Source of the DNA: Moraxella cuniculi DSM 21768
GTDB lineage: Bacteria > Pseudomonadota > Gammaproteobacteria > Pseudomonadales > Moraxellaceae
NCBI RefSeq assembly: GCF_900156515.1
Contig: NZ_FTNU01000022.1
Location: 1-33,720 of the forward strand
Direction: 5' to 3'
DNA length: 33,720 bases
Part shown: positions 14,619-26,840 of the stretch, one piece after another
Layout of the letters: the number at the start of each line of letters is the position of its first letter
Numbering within the stretch: position 1 is the stretch's first letter
Made by a program: the position numbers and the translations under genes
Notes under the pieces: generated by a model
Databases searched by the model: none
What the model was told of the DNA's origin: nothing
The model's input: the letters and a program-made list of their open reading frames with translations, nothing else

Positions 14619-15392
14619 ATGACACAGTTTGATTATGAACGCCGCTTTATGGGCGTGCAGGCACTGTACGGTGCGGATAACCGAGAGAAGTTTGCCAATG
14701 CCATCGTGTATATCGTGGGGGTTGGCGGTGTTGGTTCGTGGGCAGCGGAGGCGTTGGCACGCACGGCGGTTGGGCATCTGGTGCTGATTGATTTGGATAT
14801 TTTGGTTGAGAGCAATATCAACAGACAGTTGCCAGCGTTGAGCGAGACGCTTGGCGAGAGTAAGATTGAAGCGATGGCAAAACGCCTTTATGGCATTAAT
14901 CCGCAGATTCAGCTGGAGTGCGTTGATGAGTTCTTGACCGCTGACAATGTTCATCAGCTTCTGCCCACTCGTGAAAAAGTAGAGCAGTTGCAAGCAATGG
15001 GCAAGACTGTGGTGGTGCTTGATTGTGTTGATGACATGGCGGCAAAAGTAGCCATTGCTTTGCATTGTCGCTTCCAAAAAATCAACTGTATCATCGCAGG
15101 TGGTGCAGGGGCAAAAACTGATCCGACACGCTTACAGGTTGCTGATTTGAAGTACGCGACACAAGACCCCTTGCTGGCAAGATTGCGTGCCAAATTGCGT
15201 GAAAAGGGCATTGCCAAAGGCGGCAAACAAAAATTTGGGCTAAAATGCGTGTATTCTGATGAGCAACCAAAAATCACCAAAGCTTGCCACGCAGGGCTAA
15301 ATTGTGGTGGTTATGGTTCTGCTGTTGTGATGACAGCCACGGCAGGCATGGTGATGGCGGCCTCCGCCTTGCAGTTGATAGAGACTCGCTGA
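14619..15392 (+). CDS. tcdA: tRNA threonylcarbamoyladenosine dehydratase TcdA (CsdL)
   Basis: ThiF/MoeB-fold ATP-dependent enzyme that cyclises t6A37 to ct6A37 in tRNAs reading ANN codons. It has the dinucleotide-binding motif VYIVGVGGVGSWAAEALAR (about 29-47), IDLDILVESNINRQ with the conserved Asn/Arg, and CVDDMAAKVA (about 138-147). The C-terminal GYGSAVVMTATAGMVMAA is typical of the family. ATG 14619 with a GAGAGA sequence just upstream gives 257 aa, close to E. coli TcdA; the frame continues ten codons upstream without reason to start there. Converges on dapD. tsaD at 22573 makes the t6A substrate. Confidence 0.92.
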   Translation: MTQFDYERRFMGVQALYGADNREKFANAIVYIVGVGGVGSWAAEALARTAVGHLVLIDLDILVESNINRQLPALSETLGESKIEAMAKRLYGINPQIQLECVDEFLTADNVHQLLPTREKVEQLQAMGKTVVVLDCVDDMAAKVAIALHCRFQKINCIIAGGAGAKTDPTRLQVADLKYATQDPLLARLRAKLREKGIAKGGKQKFGLKCVYSDEQPKITKACHAGLNCGGYGSAVVMTATAGMVMAASALQLIETR

Positions 15393-15402
15393 TTATGAAT
15401 TT

Positions 15403-15434
15403 ATAAAAAATGGCAAAGCGTTAGCCTTGCCATT
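15403..15434 (-). terminator. rho-independent terminator of dapD
   Basis: AATGGCAA (15409-15416) and TTGCCATT (15427-15434) form the stem with inner GC pairs; read on the minus strand it is followed by TTTTTTATAA. It lies between the convergent tcdA and dapD ends. Confidence 0.8.
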
Positions 15435-15451
15435 ATGAGGGTTTGTGCAGA

Positions 15452-16273
15452 TTATTCAGCACGCAATAAATCGTTTAGGCTGACTTTGCCACGCGTCTGT
15501 GCATCGACTTTTTTGACGATGATGGCGGCATATAGGCTGTGTGAGCCATCTTTGCTTGGTAGACTGCCTGATACCACAACAGAGCCTGCTGGCACGCGAC
15601 CATAATGAATTTCACCTGTTTCGCGATCGTAGATGCGTGTTGATTGACCGATATATACGCCCATTGAAATGACAGAGCCTTCTTCGACAATAACCCCTTC
15701 AACAATCTCAGAGCGAGCACCGATAAAGCAGTTATCTTCAATGATGGTAGGGTTGGCTTGTAGTGGCTCAAGCACGCCACCAATACCCACGCCACCTGAT
15801 AGGTGAACATTTTTACCAATTTGAGCACATGAACCAACCGTTGCCCAAGTATCAACCATTGTGCCTTCATCAACATAGGCACCGATATTGACATAAGAGG
15901 GCATTAGCACGACATTTTTTGCCTGAAAACTGCCACGGCGAGCAACCGCAGGTGGAACGACACGCACACCAGCAGCGGCGAATTGTTCAGCAGTCCAGTT
16001 GGCGTGCTTGGTGGCAACTTTATCATAAAAACGCAAATCGCCTGATTCAATCGGTGCGTTATCATTTAATTTAAACGATAGCAGCACGGCTTTTTTTAGC
16101 CATTGATGCACAATCCACTCACCGTTGATTTTTTCGGCGACACGCAATGAGCCGTTGTCCAAGCCTTCGATGGCTGCCTCAACCGCTTGGCGAATCTCGC
16201 TAGATGCAGTTTCGGCGGTAAAATTGGCACGGTCTTCAAAGGCTTGTTCGATGATGGTTGCTAAATCTGACAT
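15452..16273 (-). CDS. dapD: tetrahydrodipicolinate N-succinyltransferase DapD
   Basis: Transfers succinyl from succinyl-CoA to tetrahydrodipicolinate in the succinylase branch of diaminopimelate/lysine synthesis, supplying cell wall precursor. The N-terminal helical domain is followed by a left-handed beta-helix of hexapeptide repeats (about 100-240): [37 protein letters not shown] and [17 protein letters not shown]. Length 273 aa equals the usual size. AGGAG lies seven bases before the ATG. It has its own extended -10 promoter and terminator, so it is probably monocistronic. Confidence 0.96.
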   Translation of the reverse strand: MSDLATIIEQAFEDRANFTAETASSEIRQAVEAAIEGLDNGSLRVAEKINGEWIVHQWLKKAVLLSFKLNDNAPIESGDLRFYDKVATKHANWTAEQFAAAGVRVVPPAVARRGSFQAKNVVLMPSYVNIGAYVDEGTMVDTWATVGSCAQIGKNVHLSGGVGIGGVLEPLQANPTIIEDNCFIGARSEIVEGVIVEEGSVISMGVYIGQSTRIYDRETGEIHYGRVPAGSVVVSGSLPSKDGSHSLYAAIIVKKVDAQTRGKVSLNDLLRAE

Positions 16274-16304
16274 GGATAACTCCTAAAAATGCTTATGATG
16301 CTTG

Positions 16305-16315
16305 ATTATAGCACA
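16305..16315 (-). promoter_or_regulatory. extended -10 promoter of dapD
   Basis: TGTGCTATAAT on the minus strand, identical to the elements at recA and tsaD, about 32 bases before the dapD ATG. Confidence 0.65.
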
Positions 16316-16374
16316 TTTGCCAAACAAAGCATAATTTTCACTTGTTGTTGTGTAAGCAATCATGGCCAATGATA

Positions 16375-17295
16375 TTATGCGGATTTGTTTATTATCCAAT
16401 GTAGAATATCTTGATAAACTCGCTGATTTTGCTTTTCGTGCAGTGGTTCGTGCCGCATATTTGGGTACAGTTGTACACGGACATTTTTGCCTGCCTTGAT
16501 GAGCTTGTCGTGCAGTTTGTGAATATCCTGCCCCATGTTACCAACCGCATCATCTTTGCCGCTTATCAGCAAGATGGGGTAGTTGCTTGGCATATTGGCA
16601 TACCAGTCAGGGTTACAAGCACGCTGCATCAAGCCAAATAGCGTCCAAAAGCCATTATTACTAAAGCAAAAACCGCACAACTTATCTTGCTCAAAGCGAC
16701 TGATGGCATCGGGATTTTCGGCAAGCCATGCAAAAGGTGATGTGCTGATGGGGCTTTGGAGCTGGTTTAAGAGGTATTGATTGACAAGCCAGCCGATTTT
16801 TTCGTTACTTTGCTTGGCGGCAATTTTGTTAAGCAGCCCAAGACTAAGCAGGCTGGTGTGTGCAATCGCCCCAAAGCTGTCCGCCGTCCCCATTAAAATC
16901 ACCCCACAAAAACGCATACTGTGATGCGTCAGCACGGTGCGTACAATAAACGATCCCATAGAATGCCCCAGTAAAAAATGCGGCACATTGGGGGCGATTT
17001 CTTTTAATTTATCCGCCATGATAACCACATCTTTGCACAGGGTTTGTACAGGGTGCTTGTCATCAAAAAATCCCAGCTCGTATTTGTCCTTGACCGTCTG
17101 CCCATGCCCCAGCTGATCATAGGTTGCCACCAAGATACCGTGATTGGCGAGAAATTGGGCAAAATCGGCATAACGACCACTATGCTCGCTCATGCCATGC
17201 ACAATGAGCAGACTTGCTTTGATTTCGCCTTTGGGAACAAAAAAAGTGTGATGCAGGCGATGGATTTGGTTTGATGATAGGATAATTTGGGTCAT
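16375..17295 (-). CDS. alpha/beta hydrolase, serine aminopeptidase S33 / monoacylglycerol lipase-like
   Basis: Cytoplasmic alpha/beta-hydrolase of the hydrolase_4 type (lysophospholipase/monoacylglycerol lipase group). LLIVHGMSEHSGRYADFA (about 29-46) holds the oxyanion-hole HGM motif and is characteristic of the group. The nucleophile elbow is LGHSMGS with Ser112, the acid is in LISGKDDAVGN, and the catalytic His lies in MRHEPLHE near the C-terminus. Length 306 aa is normal; no signal peptide. Possible roles are recycling of monoacylglycerols or lysophospholipids; the substrate is unknown. Single gene between dapD and lipA, all on the minus strand, without close spacing. Confidence 0.88.
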   Translation of the reverse strand: MTQIILSSNQIHRLHHTFFVPKGEIKASLLIVHGMSEHSGRYADFAQFLANHGILVATYDQLGHGQTVKDKYELGFFDDKHPVQTLCKDVVIMADKLKEIAPNVPHFLLGHSMGSFIVRTVLTHHSMRFCGVILMGTADSFGAIAHTSLLSLGLLNKIAAKQSNEKIGWLVNQYLLNQLQSPISTSPFAWLAENPDAISRFEQDKLCGFCFSNNGFWTLFGLMQRACNPDWYANMPSNYPILLISGKDDAVGNMGQDIHKLHDKLIKAGKNVRVQLYPNMRHEPLHEKQNQRVYQDILHWIINKSA

Positions 17296-17558
17296 GGTTG
17301 TTGTTTATGGTTCGCTCAGTGCTTGGGTTGCTTAATTTTGCCATTGGTAATAAATTGATGATCAAAATCTCGGCATGGCAACATCGCTTGCAAGAAAATT
17401 TTGCAGGGTCTTTTGGTTGTCTTGTGATAAAGATAACATCGTGTATTTTGTTGAGTTGTTATACAATGCCAAATTGCTTGCATAAATTCTTAATACACAA
17501 CAAGACCCTTTTGCAAGTTTAGGTTGTCAAGTTAAAACCTTGAGTTTGTTCATTTTTC

Positions 17559-18623
17559 CTAAAAACACCCGCCTTTTTCGCCTTTTTCTGCCTTGGTTAA
17601 TTTTTCTTCGGCAAGAGCTTTGGCAGAACGCACAGGCGGTGGGCAGTCCTCGCCATAGTATTGGCGGTCGGCAAAGTAGCTTGAACGCACCATTGGATTT
17701 GCCCAAATATTAAAAAAGCCAAGTTTTTTGCCATATTCGGTATAGCGGGCAAATTCATCAGGATGCACATAGCGATCCACAGGGGCGTGATTTTTGCTTG
17801 GGGCAAGGTATTGACCGATGGTAACGATATCAACATCGTGTGCCTTTAGGTCGTCAAGCAGGGCGTATACCTCTTCTTCGGTTTCGCCCAAACCTACCAT
17901 AAAGCCACATTTGGTCGCCACATCAGGACGGCGAGCTTTGTAGTCTTTTAATAAATTTAAAGAATGTTGATAATCTGAACCAGGACGAAAAGCCTTATAA
18001 AGACGAGGCACTGTCTCAATGTTGTGATTAAACACATCGGGGGCGGTTTCGGTCAATAAGTCAAGGGCGATTTGCTCGCGACCACGAAAATCAGGCACCA
18101 AGATTTCAATCAAGCAGTTGGGGCTTAGGGCTTTGGATTCGTTAATCACCTCAACAAAATGCCCAGCACCACCATCTTTTAAGTCATCTCTGTCCACGCT
18201 GGTAATCACGGCGTATTTTAGCCCAAGTCCTAAGATGGTCTCGGCAGTGTGGCGTGGTTCGTCTTTGTCAAGCGGATTGGGTCTGCCGTGTGCCACTTCA
18301 CAAAATGGACAACGGCGAGTGCAAATATCACCCATAATCATAAAGGTAGCCGTACCATCGCCAAAGCACTGTGGCAAGTTTGGACAAGCCGCCTCTTCGC
18401 AGACGGTATAGAGTTTTTGTTTGCGAAGTGTGGATTTGATGCGTTCTACTTCGGCTGGGCTTGAGAGTTTGACACGAATCCAGTCGGGTTTTTTTGGGGC
18501 ATCAACGGTTGGAATAACCTTGATGGGAATGCGTGCCACTTTGTCATAACCACGCAGTTTTTCGCCTTGCACGGCTTTTTTTGGTGCAGGGCGGGCTTCG
18601 GGGGTGAAGGTTTGGACGGTCAT
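17559..18623 (-). CDS. lipA: lipoyl synthase LipA
   Basis: Radical SAM enzyme that inserts two sulfurs into octanoyl-protein to form the lipoyl cofactor of 2-oxoacid dehydrogenases and the glycine cleavage system. Both iron-sulfur clusters are intact: the auxiliary cluster in [12 protein letters not shown] (Cys75, 80, 86) and the SAM cluster in CTRRCPFC (Cys101, 105, 108). Further motifs are [14 protein letters not shown] and [12 protein letters not shown], plus MVGLGET; the C-terminal [11 protein letters not shown] carries the third auxiliary-cluster serine region. Length 354 aa, slightly long owing to N- and C-terminal tails. AGGAT precedes the ATG. lipB is not adjacent. Confidence 0.96.
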   Translation of the reverse strand: MTVQTFTPEARPAPKKAVQGEKLRGYDKVARIPIKVIPTVDAPKKPDWIRVKLSSPAEVERIKSTLRKQKLYTVCEEAACPNLPQCFGDGTATFMIMGDICTRRCPFCEVAHGRPNPLDKDEPRHTAETILGLGLKYAVITSVDRDDLKDGGAGHFVEVINESKALSPNCLIEILVPDFRGREQIALDLLTETAPDVFNHNIETVPRLYKAFRPGSDYQHSLNLLKDYKARRPDVATKCGFMVGLGETEEEVYALLDDLKAHDVDIVTIGQYLAPSKNHAPVDRYVHPDEFARYTEYGKKLGFFNIWANPMVRSSYFADRQYYGEDCPPPVRSAKALAEEKLTKAEKGEKGGCF

Positions 18624-18949
18624 GGCTTATCCTGTATTTTTGTTGTAAAATGCTTATTATACGCTAAATTGCCAAAAATAACACAGCTTGATGGCTTATT
18701 GTTGTTATCTAGGGTGTTTTGGCAAAATTTCAATATTGCCAGTTATTTGCCATCATGCCAATCCTGTGATAATAATGCCAATTAATGTACAAATAATCAA
18801 TGATTTGCCAACACTTGTCAAGTCTTATGTTGGTCTGGGTTGATTGATGACAGTATAATTGCCAACATGGGCAAAAATATCCGCCAAGCATGAGATTTTT
18901 TGGTAAAAAAATGCTACACTTAGGTCTTGTTTTTAAGAGATGAATTGTG
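18624..18949. other. divergent intergenic region lipA/hemH
   Basis: About 325 bases without a gene. A TATAAT facing lipA lies at 18661-18656 (minus strand), and TGC-TACACT facing hemH at 18912-18920. Several TTTGCCA-type words lie between. Nothing else recognised. Confidence 0.5.
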
Positions 18950-19924
18950 ATGACAACCAAGAAAAAAACTGCCATTTTGTTGATTAATTTGGGTACGCCT
19001 GACGCACCCACGCCGCAAGCGGTCAGGCGTTATCTGAAGGAATTTTTGAGCGACACACGAGTCATTGAGATACCAAAGTTCATCTGGCAGGTGATTTTAA
19101 ACTGCTTTGTGCTAACAACCAGACCTCGCCGTGTGGCACACGCTTATGAGGGCATCTGGCAGCCAGCAGGCTCACCACTTTTGACAATCCTAAAAAACCA
19201 AGCCGAGCAATTAAGGCAGGCATTATCCGCCAAGGGCATTAAGGTGCCTGTGTATGCGGCGACCACTTATGGCAATCCATCAATCACCGCTGTGCTGGAG
19301 CAATTGATGGACGAGGCGGTGGAATCGGTTGTGCTATTGCCACTGTATCCACAGTATTCAGCGACTTCAACGGCAGCGGCATTTGATAAGGTTGCCAAAT
19401 TTCTGATAACAAGGCGTAATTTGCCCGAGCTGCATTTTATCAAAGATTATCACAATCACCCTTTGTACATTGAGGCATTGGCACAAAGTGTTGAGCGGTA
19501 TTGGCAACAGCATGGGCGAGCCGATCGTTTGCTGATGAGCTTTCATGGCATTCCAAAGCCGTATGCGGACAAAGGCGACCCTTATCCCAAGCAATGCCAA
19601 GCCACGGCGGTATTATTGGCGGATAGATTGGCGTTGTCGGCAGGCGAGTGGGCGATTAGTTTCCAGTCTCGTTTTGGGGCACAAGAATGGCTCAAGCCCT
19701 ATACCGATGAACTGCTGGGACAATGGGGTGCATCGGGCGTATCGGTGCAGGTGATGAGTCCTGCTTTTTCGGCGGATTGTCTTGAGACGCTTGAGGAGCT
19801 GGCGGTAGAAAACAGGCAAAACTTCTTGCAAGCAGGTGGCAGCTCGTATGAATATATCCCTGCATTAAACACCGATGAGCTGCACATTGAAATGATGGCG
19901 GATTTGGTTAAAAAATATTTATAA
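18950..19924 (+). CDS. hemH: ferrochelatase HemH
   Basis: Inserts ferrous iron into protoporphyrin IX, the last step of protoheme synthesis, at the inner face of the membrane. Family hallmarks: [20 protein letters not shown] at the N-terminus, [27 protein letters not shown], the active-site [17 protein letters not shown] with the metal-binding His near residue 198, [10 protein letters not shown], and the [12 protein letters not shown] end with the second catalytic Glu. Length 324 aa from ATG 18950; a GTG directly before it could equally start translation. Convergent with icd across a bidirectional terminator. Confidence 0.95.
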   Translation: MTTKKKTAILLINLGTPDAPTPQAVRRYLKEFLSDTRVIEIPKFIWQVILNCFVLTTRPRRVAHAYEGIWQPAGSPLLTILKNQAEQLRQALSAKGIKVPVYAATTYGNPSITAVLEQLMDEAVESVVLLPLYPQYSATSTAAAFDKVAKFLITRRNLPELHFIKDYHNHPLYIEALAQSVERYWQQHGRADRLLMSFHGIPKPYADKGDPYPKQCQATAVLLADRLALSAGEWAISFQSRFGAQEWLKPYTDELLGQWGASGVSVQVMSPAFSADCLETLEELAVENRQNFLQAGGSSYEYIPALNTDELHIEMMADLVKKYL

Positions 19925-20066
19925 ATCAATAATTTGCCAATGAAAATTTTATGAAATCACAGATTTGGCAGGATTTGTGATTGATTTTATGGCTAAGTTT
20001 TGTGCTAAGATTGGCTGATTTGTCATCTTGTTGCCCAAAATTTGCCAGTTTGGTAACAAAACAATA

Positions 20067-20098
20067 AAAAATGGCTTGTAGATATACAAGCCATTTTT
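20067..20098. terminator. bidirectional rho-independent terminator hemH/icd
   Basis: AAAAATGGCTTGTA and TACAAGCCATTTTT form a perfect 14-bp stem with loop GATA and A/T tracts on both sides, serving both convergent genes (13 bases before the icd stop). Confidence 0.9.
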
Positions 20099-20111
20099 GA
20101 TGATGGTCAAA

Positions 20112-22415
<2,304 letters not shown>

Positions 22416-22512
22416 CTACTTACAAATCATCGTTGCGATACAGATGGCAGGATTTTTGGCAAAATTACCCAAATATACCCAAGTGGCTAAGGGTGCAAGG
22501 CTAATTGACAGT

Positions 22513-22523
22513 TGTGCTATAAT
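22513..22523 (+). promoter_or_regulatory. extended -10 promoter of tsaD
   Basis: TGTGCTATAAT, identical to the recA and dapD elements, 50 bases before the tsaD ATG. A TTGACA lies only seven bases upstream of the TATAAT, too close to be its -35. Confidence 0.65.
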
Positions 22524-22572
22524 AGGCGATGATTGTTAATTTTGATGATAAAATCCAGAAAAAGAGTGATGA

Positions 22573-23628
22573 ATGAAAGTATTGGGTATTGAGACTTCGT
22601 GCGATGAGACAGGTTTGGCAATTTATGATGACCAAATCAATAACGGCAAAGGCGGTGTATTGGCACAAGTTTTGTACAGTCAGGTGCAACTGCATCAGAT
22701 GTACGGCGGCGTTGTGCCAGAGCTTGCCAGTCGCGACCATATTCGCAAATTGGTGCCGCTGTTTGATGAGTTGCTCGTGCAGGCAGGCATTGACAAATCA
22801 CAGATTGATGCGGTGTCTTATACCAAAGGGCCGGGGCTTATTGGGGCGTTGATGACTGGGGCATTGTTTGGGCGGACGCTGGCTTTTGGGCTTGGTGTGC
22901 CTGCACTTGGCGTGCATCACATGGAAGGGCATTTGCTTGCACCATTATTGGCGGCGGATAATCCACCACAATTTCCTTTTGTGTGCTTGCTGGTTTCTGG
23001 CGGTCATACCATGCTGGTGCGTGCCGATGGCGTGGGTGAGTATCAGTTGCTGGGTGAGTCGATTGATGATGCAGTGGGCGAGTGTTTTGATAAGGTGGCA
23101 AAAATGCTCAACCTGCCTTATCCGGGCGGCCCAAATGTTGAAAAACTGGCAAAAACTGGCAATCCGCTGGCGTATCAGTTGCCAAGACCGATGCTGCACA
23201 AGGGCTTGGATTTTTCGTTCAGTGGCATGAAGACAGCGGTGCATAATCTGATTAAAGATACGCCAAATGCAGACAGCGACCCTGTGGTGCGTGCTGATAT
23301 TGCGGCAAGTTTTCAGTATGCGGTGGTGGATACTTTGACCCAAAAATGCCACAAAGCCCTAAAGCAAACAGGGCTAAAACAGCTGGTTATCGCAGGTGGC
23401 GTATCGGCAAATCGCACGCTGCAAAAGACGCTGGAGCAGAGAGTTCAAGATATCGGTGCTAAGGTATATTATGCCCCTGTTGAGCTGTGTACGGACAATG
23501 GTGCGATGATTGCCTATGCAGGGTTTTGTCGCCTAAAACAGGGGCAGGCAGATGGTTTGGCGGTGGCGTGTGTACCCAGATGGAATATTACAAGCCTTGC
23601 CATCACCAAAGCTGACAATGCCAAATAA
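22573..23628 (+). CDS. tsaD: tRNA N6-adenosine threonylcarbamoyltransferase TsaD
   Basis: Transfers the threonylcarbamoyl group to A37 of tRNAs reading ANN codons, together with TsaB and TsaE; universally conserved. The ASKHA-fold protein has [19 protein letters not shown] at the N-terminus, [12 protein letters not shown], and the metal-binding HHMEGH with His116 and His120. [38 protein letters not shown] and [12 protein letters not shown] follow. Length 351 aa is normal. rpsU, dnaG or other usual neighbours are absent. Its product is the substrate for TcdA at 14619. Confidence 0.96.
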   Translation: MKVLGIETSCDETGLAIYDDQINNGKGGVLAQVLYSQVQLHQMYGGVVPELASRDHIRKLVPLFDELLVQAGIDKSQIDAVSYTKGPGLIGALMTGALFGRTLAFGLGVPALGVHHMEGHLLAPLLAADNPPQFPFVCLLVSGGHTMLVRADGVGEYQLLGESIDDAVGECFDKVAKMLNLPYPGGPNVEKLAKTGNPLAYQLPRPMLHKGLDFSFSGMKTAVHNLIKDTPNADSDPVVRADIAASFQYAVVDTLTQKCHKALKQTGLKQLVIAGGVSANRTLQKTLEQRVQDIGAKVYYAPVELCTDNGAMIAYAGFCRLKQGQADGLAVACVPRWNITSLAITKADNAK

Positions 23629-24141
23629 CACACCAAAAACAAGCATGGCGTAAGGTATATCGGCACAAAGTGCAGTGATGGCAGTTTTTGTAAGTGATGC
23701 AAGATTAAGAAATTATCGCATGGCGATGGCGATTATGCGGTGGCTTTGTGGGCAAAAGCTGCCAATTATCGGTCTAAAGACCAATAATCGTGTGGTAAAT
23801 TTAACCAATTATTATAAAGATTTGTTGATTTTTGTTTTTATTATTTAATAATAATCAATGAGATAATTTTTATAAAAATGATGGTTAATTTTGCTATTGT
23901 CATGATAATTTGACGGATTTTTGCTATTTTGTTTTGTTTAAGGGTTGATATTGCCTTTGGTTTATAAAAAATCTACCATTAAATTTTAATTAATATTAAT
24001 AAATGTGCAGTTTTGCCAATTTATCATCTGCTGATGGCTTGATTGTCAATCTGTTTTGTGCGAAATAAAATTTTCTACACAATAAAGCGAACCATGCCAA
24101 CAGCAACTTTGGACAGATAAGCGTTTGGAAGTTTTGATAAA
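23629..24141. other. intergenic region tsaD/metR
   Basis: About 510 bases, strongly AT-rich from 23790 on. It holds a short open frame at 23678-23848 (56 codons, beginning MAVFVSDARLRNYRMAMAIM) without a ribosome-binding site, and a near-perfect inverted repeat at 23765-23788. No recognised gene; the short frame is doubtful. Confidence 0.4.
23765..23788. repeat. near-perfect 24-bp inverted repeat
   Basis: ATTATCGGTCT-AA-AGACCAATAAT, 11-base arms with one mismatch around a 2-base centre. No T-tract follows, so it resembles a protein-binding palindrome more than a terminator. Confidence 0.4.
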
Positions 24142-25029
24142 TTATGGTTTTTTGATGTCTTGGAGTAATCCCAAAAAGCCCTTCATATAATCCAAACTCT
24201 CATCGTCTTGGCGGACGGCGGCGTAGAGCTGGCAATATACACCTGCCCCAAGTCGGCGAGATACCACCCAGCCTTTGCGTTCATACTCTGCTGCAACCCA
24301 GTCGGGCAAGGCTGCCACGCCTCGTTCTGAAGCAACCAGCTGAATCAGCATCGCTGTCAGTTCTGTGGTGCGAATGCTGGCGGGGCTTATGCCACTGGGT
24401 GCTAAAAATTTGGCGATAATATCAAGCCGACTTGCTTCTACAGGGTAGGCGATGAGCGTTTGGTCGATAAGGTCGTTTGTGCTGATGGATTCTTGGCTTG
24501 CCAAGCGGTGTGCTGGCGAAAGCACAAGGCGGCTTTCGTAAGTAAATAAGGGCAGGTAGTTGATGCCGTCAATCGGCAAATCACTGGCGGTGATTAATAG
24601 GTCAATTTCGCCATCGGCAAGCATTTGGTGCGGCTCAGGGTCAAAACCTGTAGCAAAATCCAGCTCAACATCGCTGTAGCTTTTGCGATAGGTGTTTAGA
24701 ATCGGCATCAGCCAATCAAAGCAGCTGTGGCATTCGCTGGCAAGTCTTAATCTGCCTGCCTGCCCATGTGCCAGTCGCTTGATGTCGGCTTTGGTGCGTG
24801 CCACCTGTGGCAAAATACTATCAGCAAGCGACAATATCAACAGTCCAGCTGGGGTGAAGCTGACAGGACGCGTGCGGCGATTAACCAAGGTGATGTCATA
24901 ATAATGCTCAAGTTCCCTTAGTTGATGACTGATGGCGGAAGCGGATAAATTCAGCTCATCGGCGGTATCTGCCAAAGAACCATGCCGCTTTAGGGCACTC
25001 ATCATCTGTAAATGGCGAATTTCTAACAT
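24142..25029 (-). CDS. metR: LysR-family transcriptional regulator MetR
   Basis: Homocysteine-responsive LysR-type activator of methionine genes such as metE. The N-terminal winged helix-turn-helix (residues 1-60) reads MLEIRHLQMMSALKRHGSL, then ADELNLSASAISHQLRELE, characteristic of MetR. The effector domain includes ECHSCFDWLMPIL, found in MetR proteins, and VASERGVAALPDW. Length 295 aa is close to the family (about 300-317). It is not next to its likely target: metE starts at 26971, with an MFS transporter gene between. This proximity supports the assignment. Confidence 0.88.
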   Translation of the reverse strand: MLEIRHLQMMSALKRHGSLADTADELNLSASAISHQLRELEHYYDITLVNRRTRPVSFTPAGLLILSLADSILPQVARTKADIKRLAHGQAGRLRLASECHSCFDWLMPILNTYRKSYSDVELDFATGFDPEPHQMLADGEIDLLITASDLPIDGINYLPLFTYESRLVLSPAHRLASQESISTNDLIDQTLIAYPVEASRLDIIAKFLAPSGISPASIRTTELTAMLIQLVASERGVAALPDWVAAEYERKGWVVSRRLGAGVYCQLYAAVRQDDESLDYMKGFLGLLQDIKKP

Positions 25030-25150
25030 ATAAAGTCTGATGCAAAATAATCCACGGAAAGGTTGATGGTTTGGTTAATTTGCTATTATAACAAGCCTGA
25101 TGCCTTGTGTGAATTATTTTGGAGAAAAACACAGTAAGCTGAGTGCTTGA

Positions 25151-26401
25151 TTAAGATACTTTGGCACAGGCTTGCCTGCTTTGAATCTTAATGCCCAAAA
25201 TCATCAAAAGCTCGATGACAATCAGCACCGTGCTGTAACGAAAAAGATCGGCATAGTCTGCTGCGGTTTTTGGAATAATCCACAGGCTTGTGATGAGTGA
25301 GCCTATCGCATCACCTGCCAAAAATGCCGTCTGCATCAGCCCAAGTGCCACCGCCAAAATACTGGCATCTAGCATATCGTATTGCAGCACTTGCTCAAAC
25401 GAAGCGGTCAGGCTTAGACAGGCACTGCGAAGCATGACAATGATAATCAAGGATACAAATCCCAGCTGCAAACTTAGCACATAAGATAGTCCAAGATAAA
25501 TCAGCACAAGGGCAATCATCGCCACAAAAAACCCAGCAAAGGCGGATTGCTTAATCAGATGATGGTAGCGAAGCAGGATAAAATTGGCAAGCATGGCGAC
25601 AAAAACCGTACCCAAAAACACAAAAATTGAGCCAGATTCAGCCATGCCATAATCAACAAACATCAAAATCAAATAAGGCTTAATCAAACCTGTATAAATC
25701 CCACCGATTAAACTTGAGCCAGCAAACAGCAAGACAGGCAGAGTGATAAGCTGTCTTAAAGAAACTTGCGGTTTGTTGTTTATTGACTGATGATTATCTA
25801 AAGTGCCACGGTCTGTCTGATTTTCTTTATAGGCAAAAATACTGGCAATGCCGACCAACATCGCTGCAAGCAGCAATAAGAAAAAATACACATCACCAAA
25901 GGCATGGACAGACAGTGCCACAAAAGCTGTGCCAAACAGGGTGCAAGCAGACAATAAAATTGAACGCATGGCGGTTAGTTGTGTGGTATTTTGCTGGCTG
26001 TTTTGGGTGAGCTCTAAAAGCCACATTCGCCCAGCCAACAGGGCAACGGACGCTCCCACACCAGCCAAGACCGCCGTCATCACTGCCACTATCGGCGTGG
26101 TAAAGATGCGTAAAGCCAGTGCCAAAGCATACAGCATACTGCCAAATAATAAAGCCAAGCTAAAATGCACCTTAGCCACCATCATGCCATAAACAAATGA
26201 AAACGCCCCTGTAATTGCCATCGCCGAGTATGCCATGCCATAGGCGGCAAGTGCATTTTCATTTTTAAAATAGACTGGCATCGCTGCCAGCGAAATCGCC
26301 ATGCCCGCCTGAAAGCTAAGCGTATAATAAGTGTAGCGACTGACAGCAGGCGTGGCAAAAAGTTTTGCTTTATCATAAAATTCCCTTGCATTGGTTGGCA
26401 A
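25151..26401 (-). CDS. MFS-type transporter, probable 12 membrane helices
   Basis: Inner-membrane transporter of the major facilitator superfamily by its size and roughly twelve hydrophobic segments split by a hydrophilic loop near residues 195-215 (AYKENQTDRGTLDNHQSINN). The motif AGRMWLLELTQNSQQN lies in the first half. The substrate is unknown; position between metR and metE hints at a sulfur amino acid or related compound, by context only. The start is uncertain: the frame begins with TTG at 26401 without a ribosome-binding site. The best site, AAGGGA then ATG at 26376, is out of frame by one base at a T5 tract (26357-26361). Confidence 0.75.
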   Translation of the reverse strand: MPTNAREFYDKAKLFATPAVSRYTYYTLSFQAGMAISLAAMPVYFKNENALAAYGMAYSAMAITGAFSFVYGMMVAKVHFSLALLFGSMLYALALALRIFTTPIVAVMTAVLAGVGASVALLAGRMWLLELTQNSQQNTTQLTAMRSILLSACTLFGTAFVALSVHAFGDVYFFLLLLAAMLVGIASIFAYKENQTDRGTLDNHQSINNKPQVSLRQLITLPVLLFAGSSLIGGIYTGLIKPYLILMFVDYGMAESGSIFVFLGTVFVAMLANFILLRYHHLIKQSAFAGFFVAMIALVLIYLGLSYVLSLQLGFVSLIIIVMLRSACLSLTASFEQVLQYDMLDASILAVALGLMQTAFLAGDAIGSLITSLWIIPKTAADYADLFRYSTVLIVIELLMILGIKIQSRQACAKVS

Positions 26402-26466
26402 AACAGTTCAAATTAATGAAGCGTAATTGATTGAAGGCTGCTGCTATAACTATTTTTTGATTTATT

Positions 26467-26730
26467 TTAGATGATTGATAAAATAAAATCCATAATGAAT
26501 AAAAATAAAACTCCAAGTAAGATAATGAGAAAATTATCAAGCCTTCTTGGGGATATTGCTTCTATTCCTGCTATAAAACAGCGTAGCACAATGATGGACA
26601 CTAAAGATATTCCAAAATGTTTATCTTTCTTGCATAAGAGCTTTGTATGCTGTATTTTCTTTTTAAATAATTTGCGAAGACATCTGTTTAAAACAGGCAT
26701 ATCCAATTTGCTATCGCTATATCCTTCCAA
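26467..26730 (-). CDS. hypothetical small membrane protein (doubtful)
   Basis: An 87-codon frame with TTG start (or 77 codons from ATG 26700). It has a Lys/Arg-rich N-terminal half (LRKLFKKKIQHTKLLCKKDK) and two hydrophobic segments, ISLVSIIVLRCFIAGIEA and FLIILLGVLFLFIMDFILSI, as a helical hairpin. I do not recognise it. The stretch is more AT-rich than its neighbours, which may indicate transferred DNA. An opposite-strand frame (26471-26743) of similar length exists; the minus-strand reading is preferred because of the membrane-helix pattern. No convincing ribosome-binding site. Confidence 0.25.
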   Translation of the reverse strand: MEGYSDSKLDMPVLNRCLRKLFKKKIQHTKLLCKKDKHFGISLVSIIVLRCFIAGIEAISPRRLDNFLIILLGVLFLFIMDFILSII

Positions 26731-26840
26731 AAAATATTATTAGTCATTGCATTTCACCAGTTTGTGATGATTAAGGTGCATGATTTTGTAGTGCTTTGAT
26801 CTTTATCATAAATTGTTGTTTTGGGTTGTAAATATAATAA

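Noticed and set aside
17520-17560. Terminator after lipA
   Set aside because: Only a weak CAAG/CTTG pairing could be found, with no T-tract in the right place.
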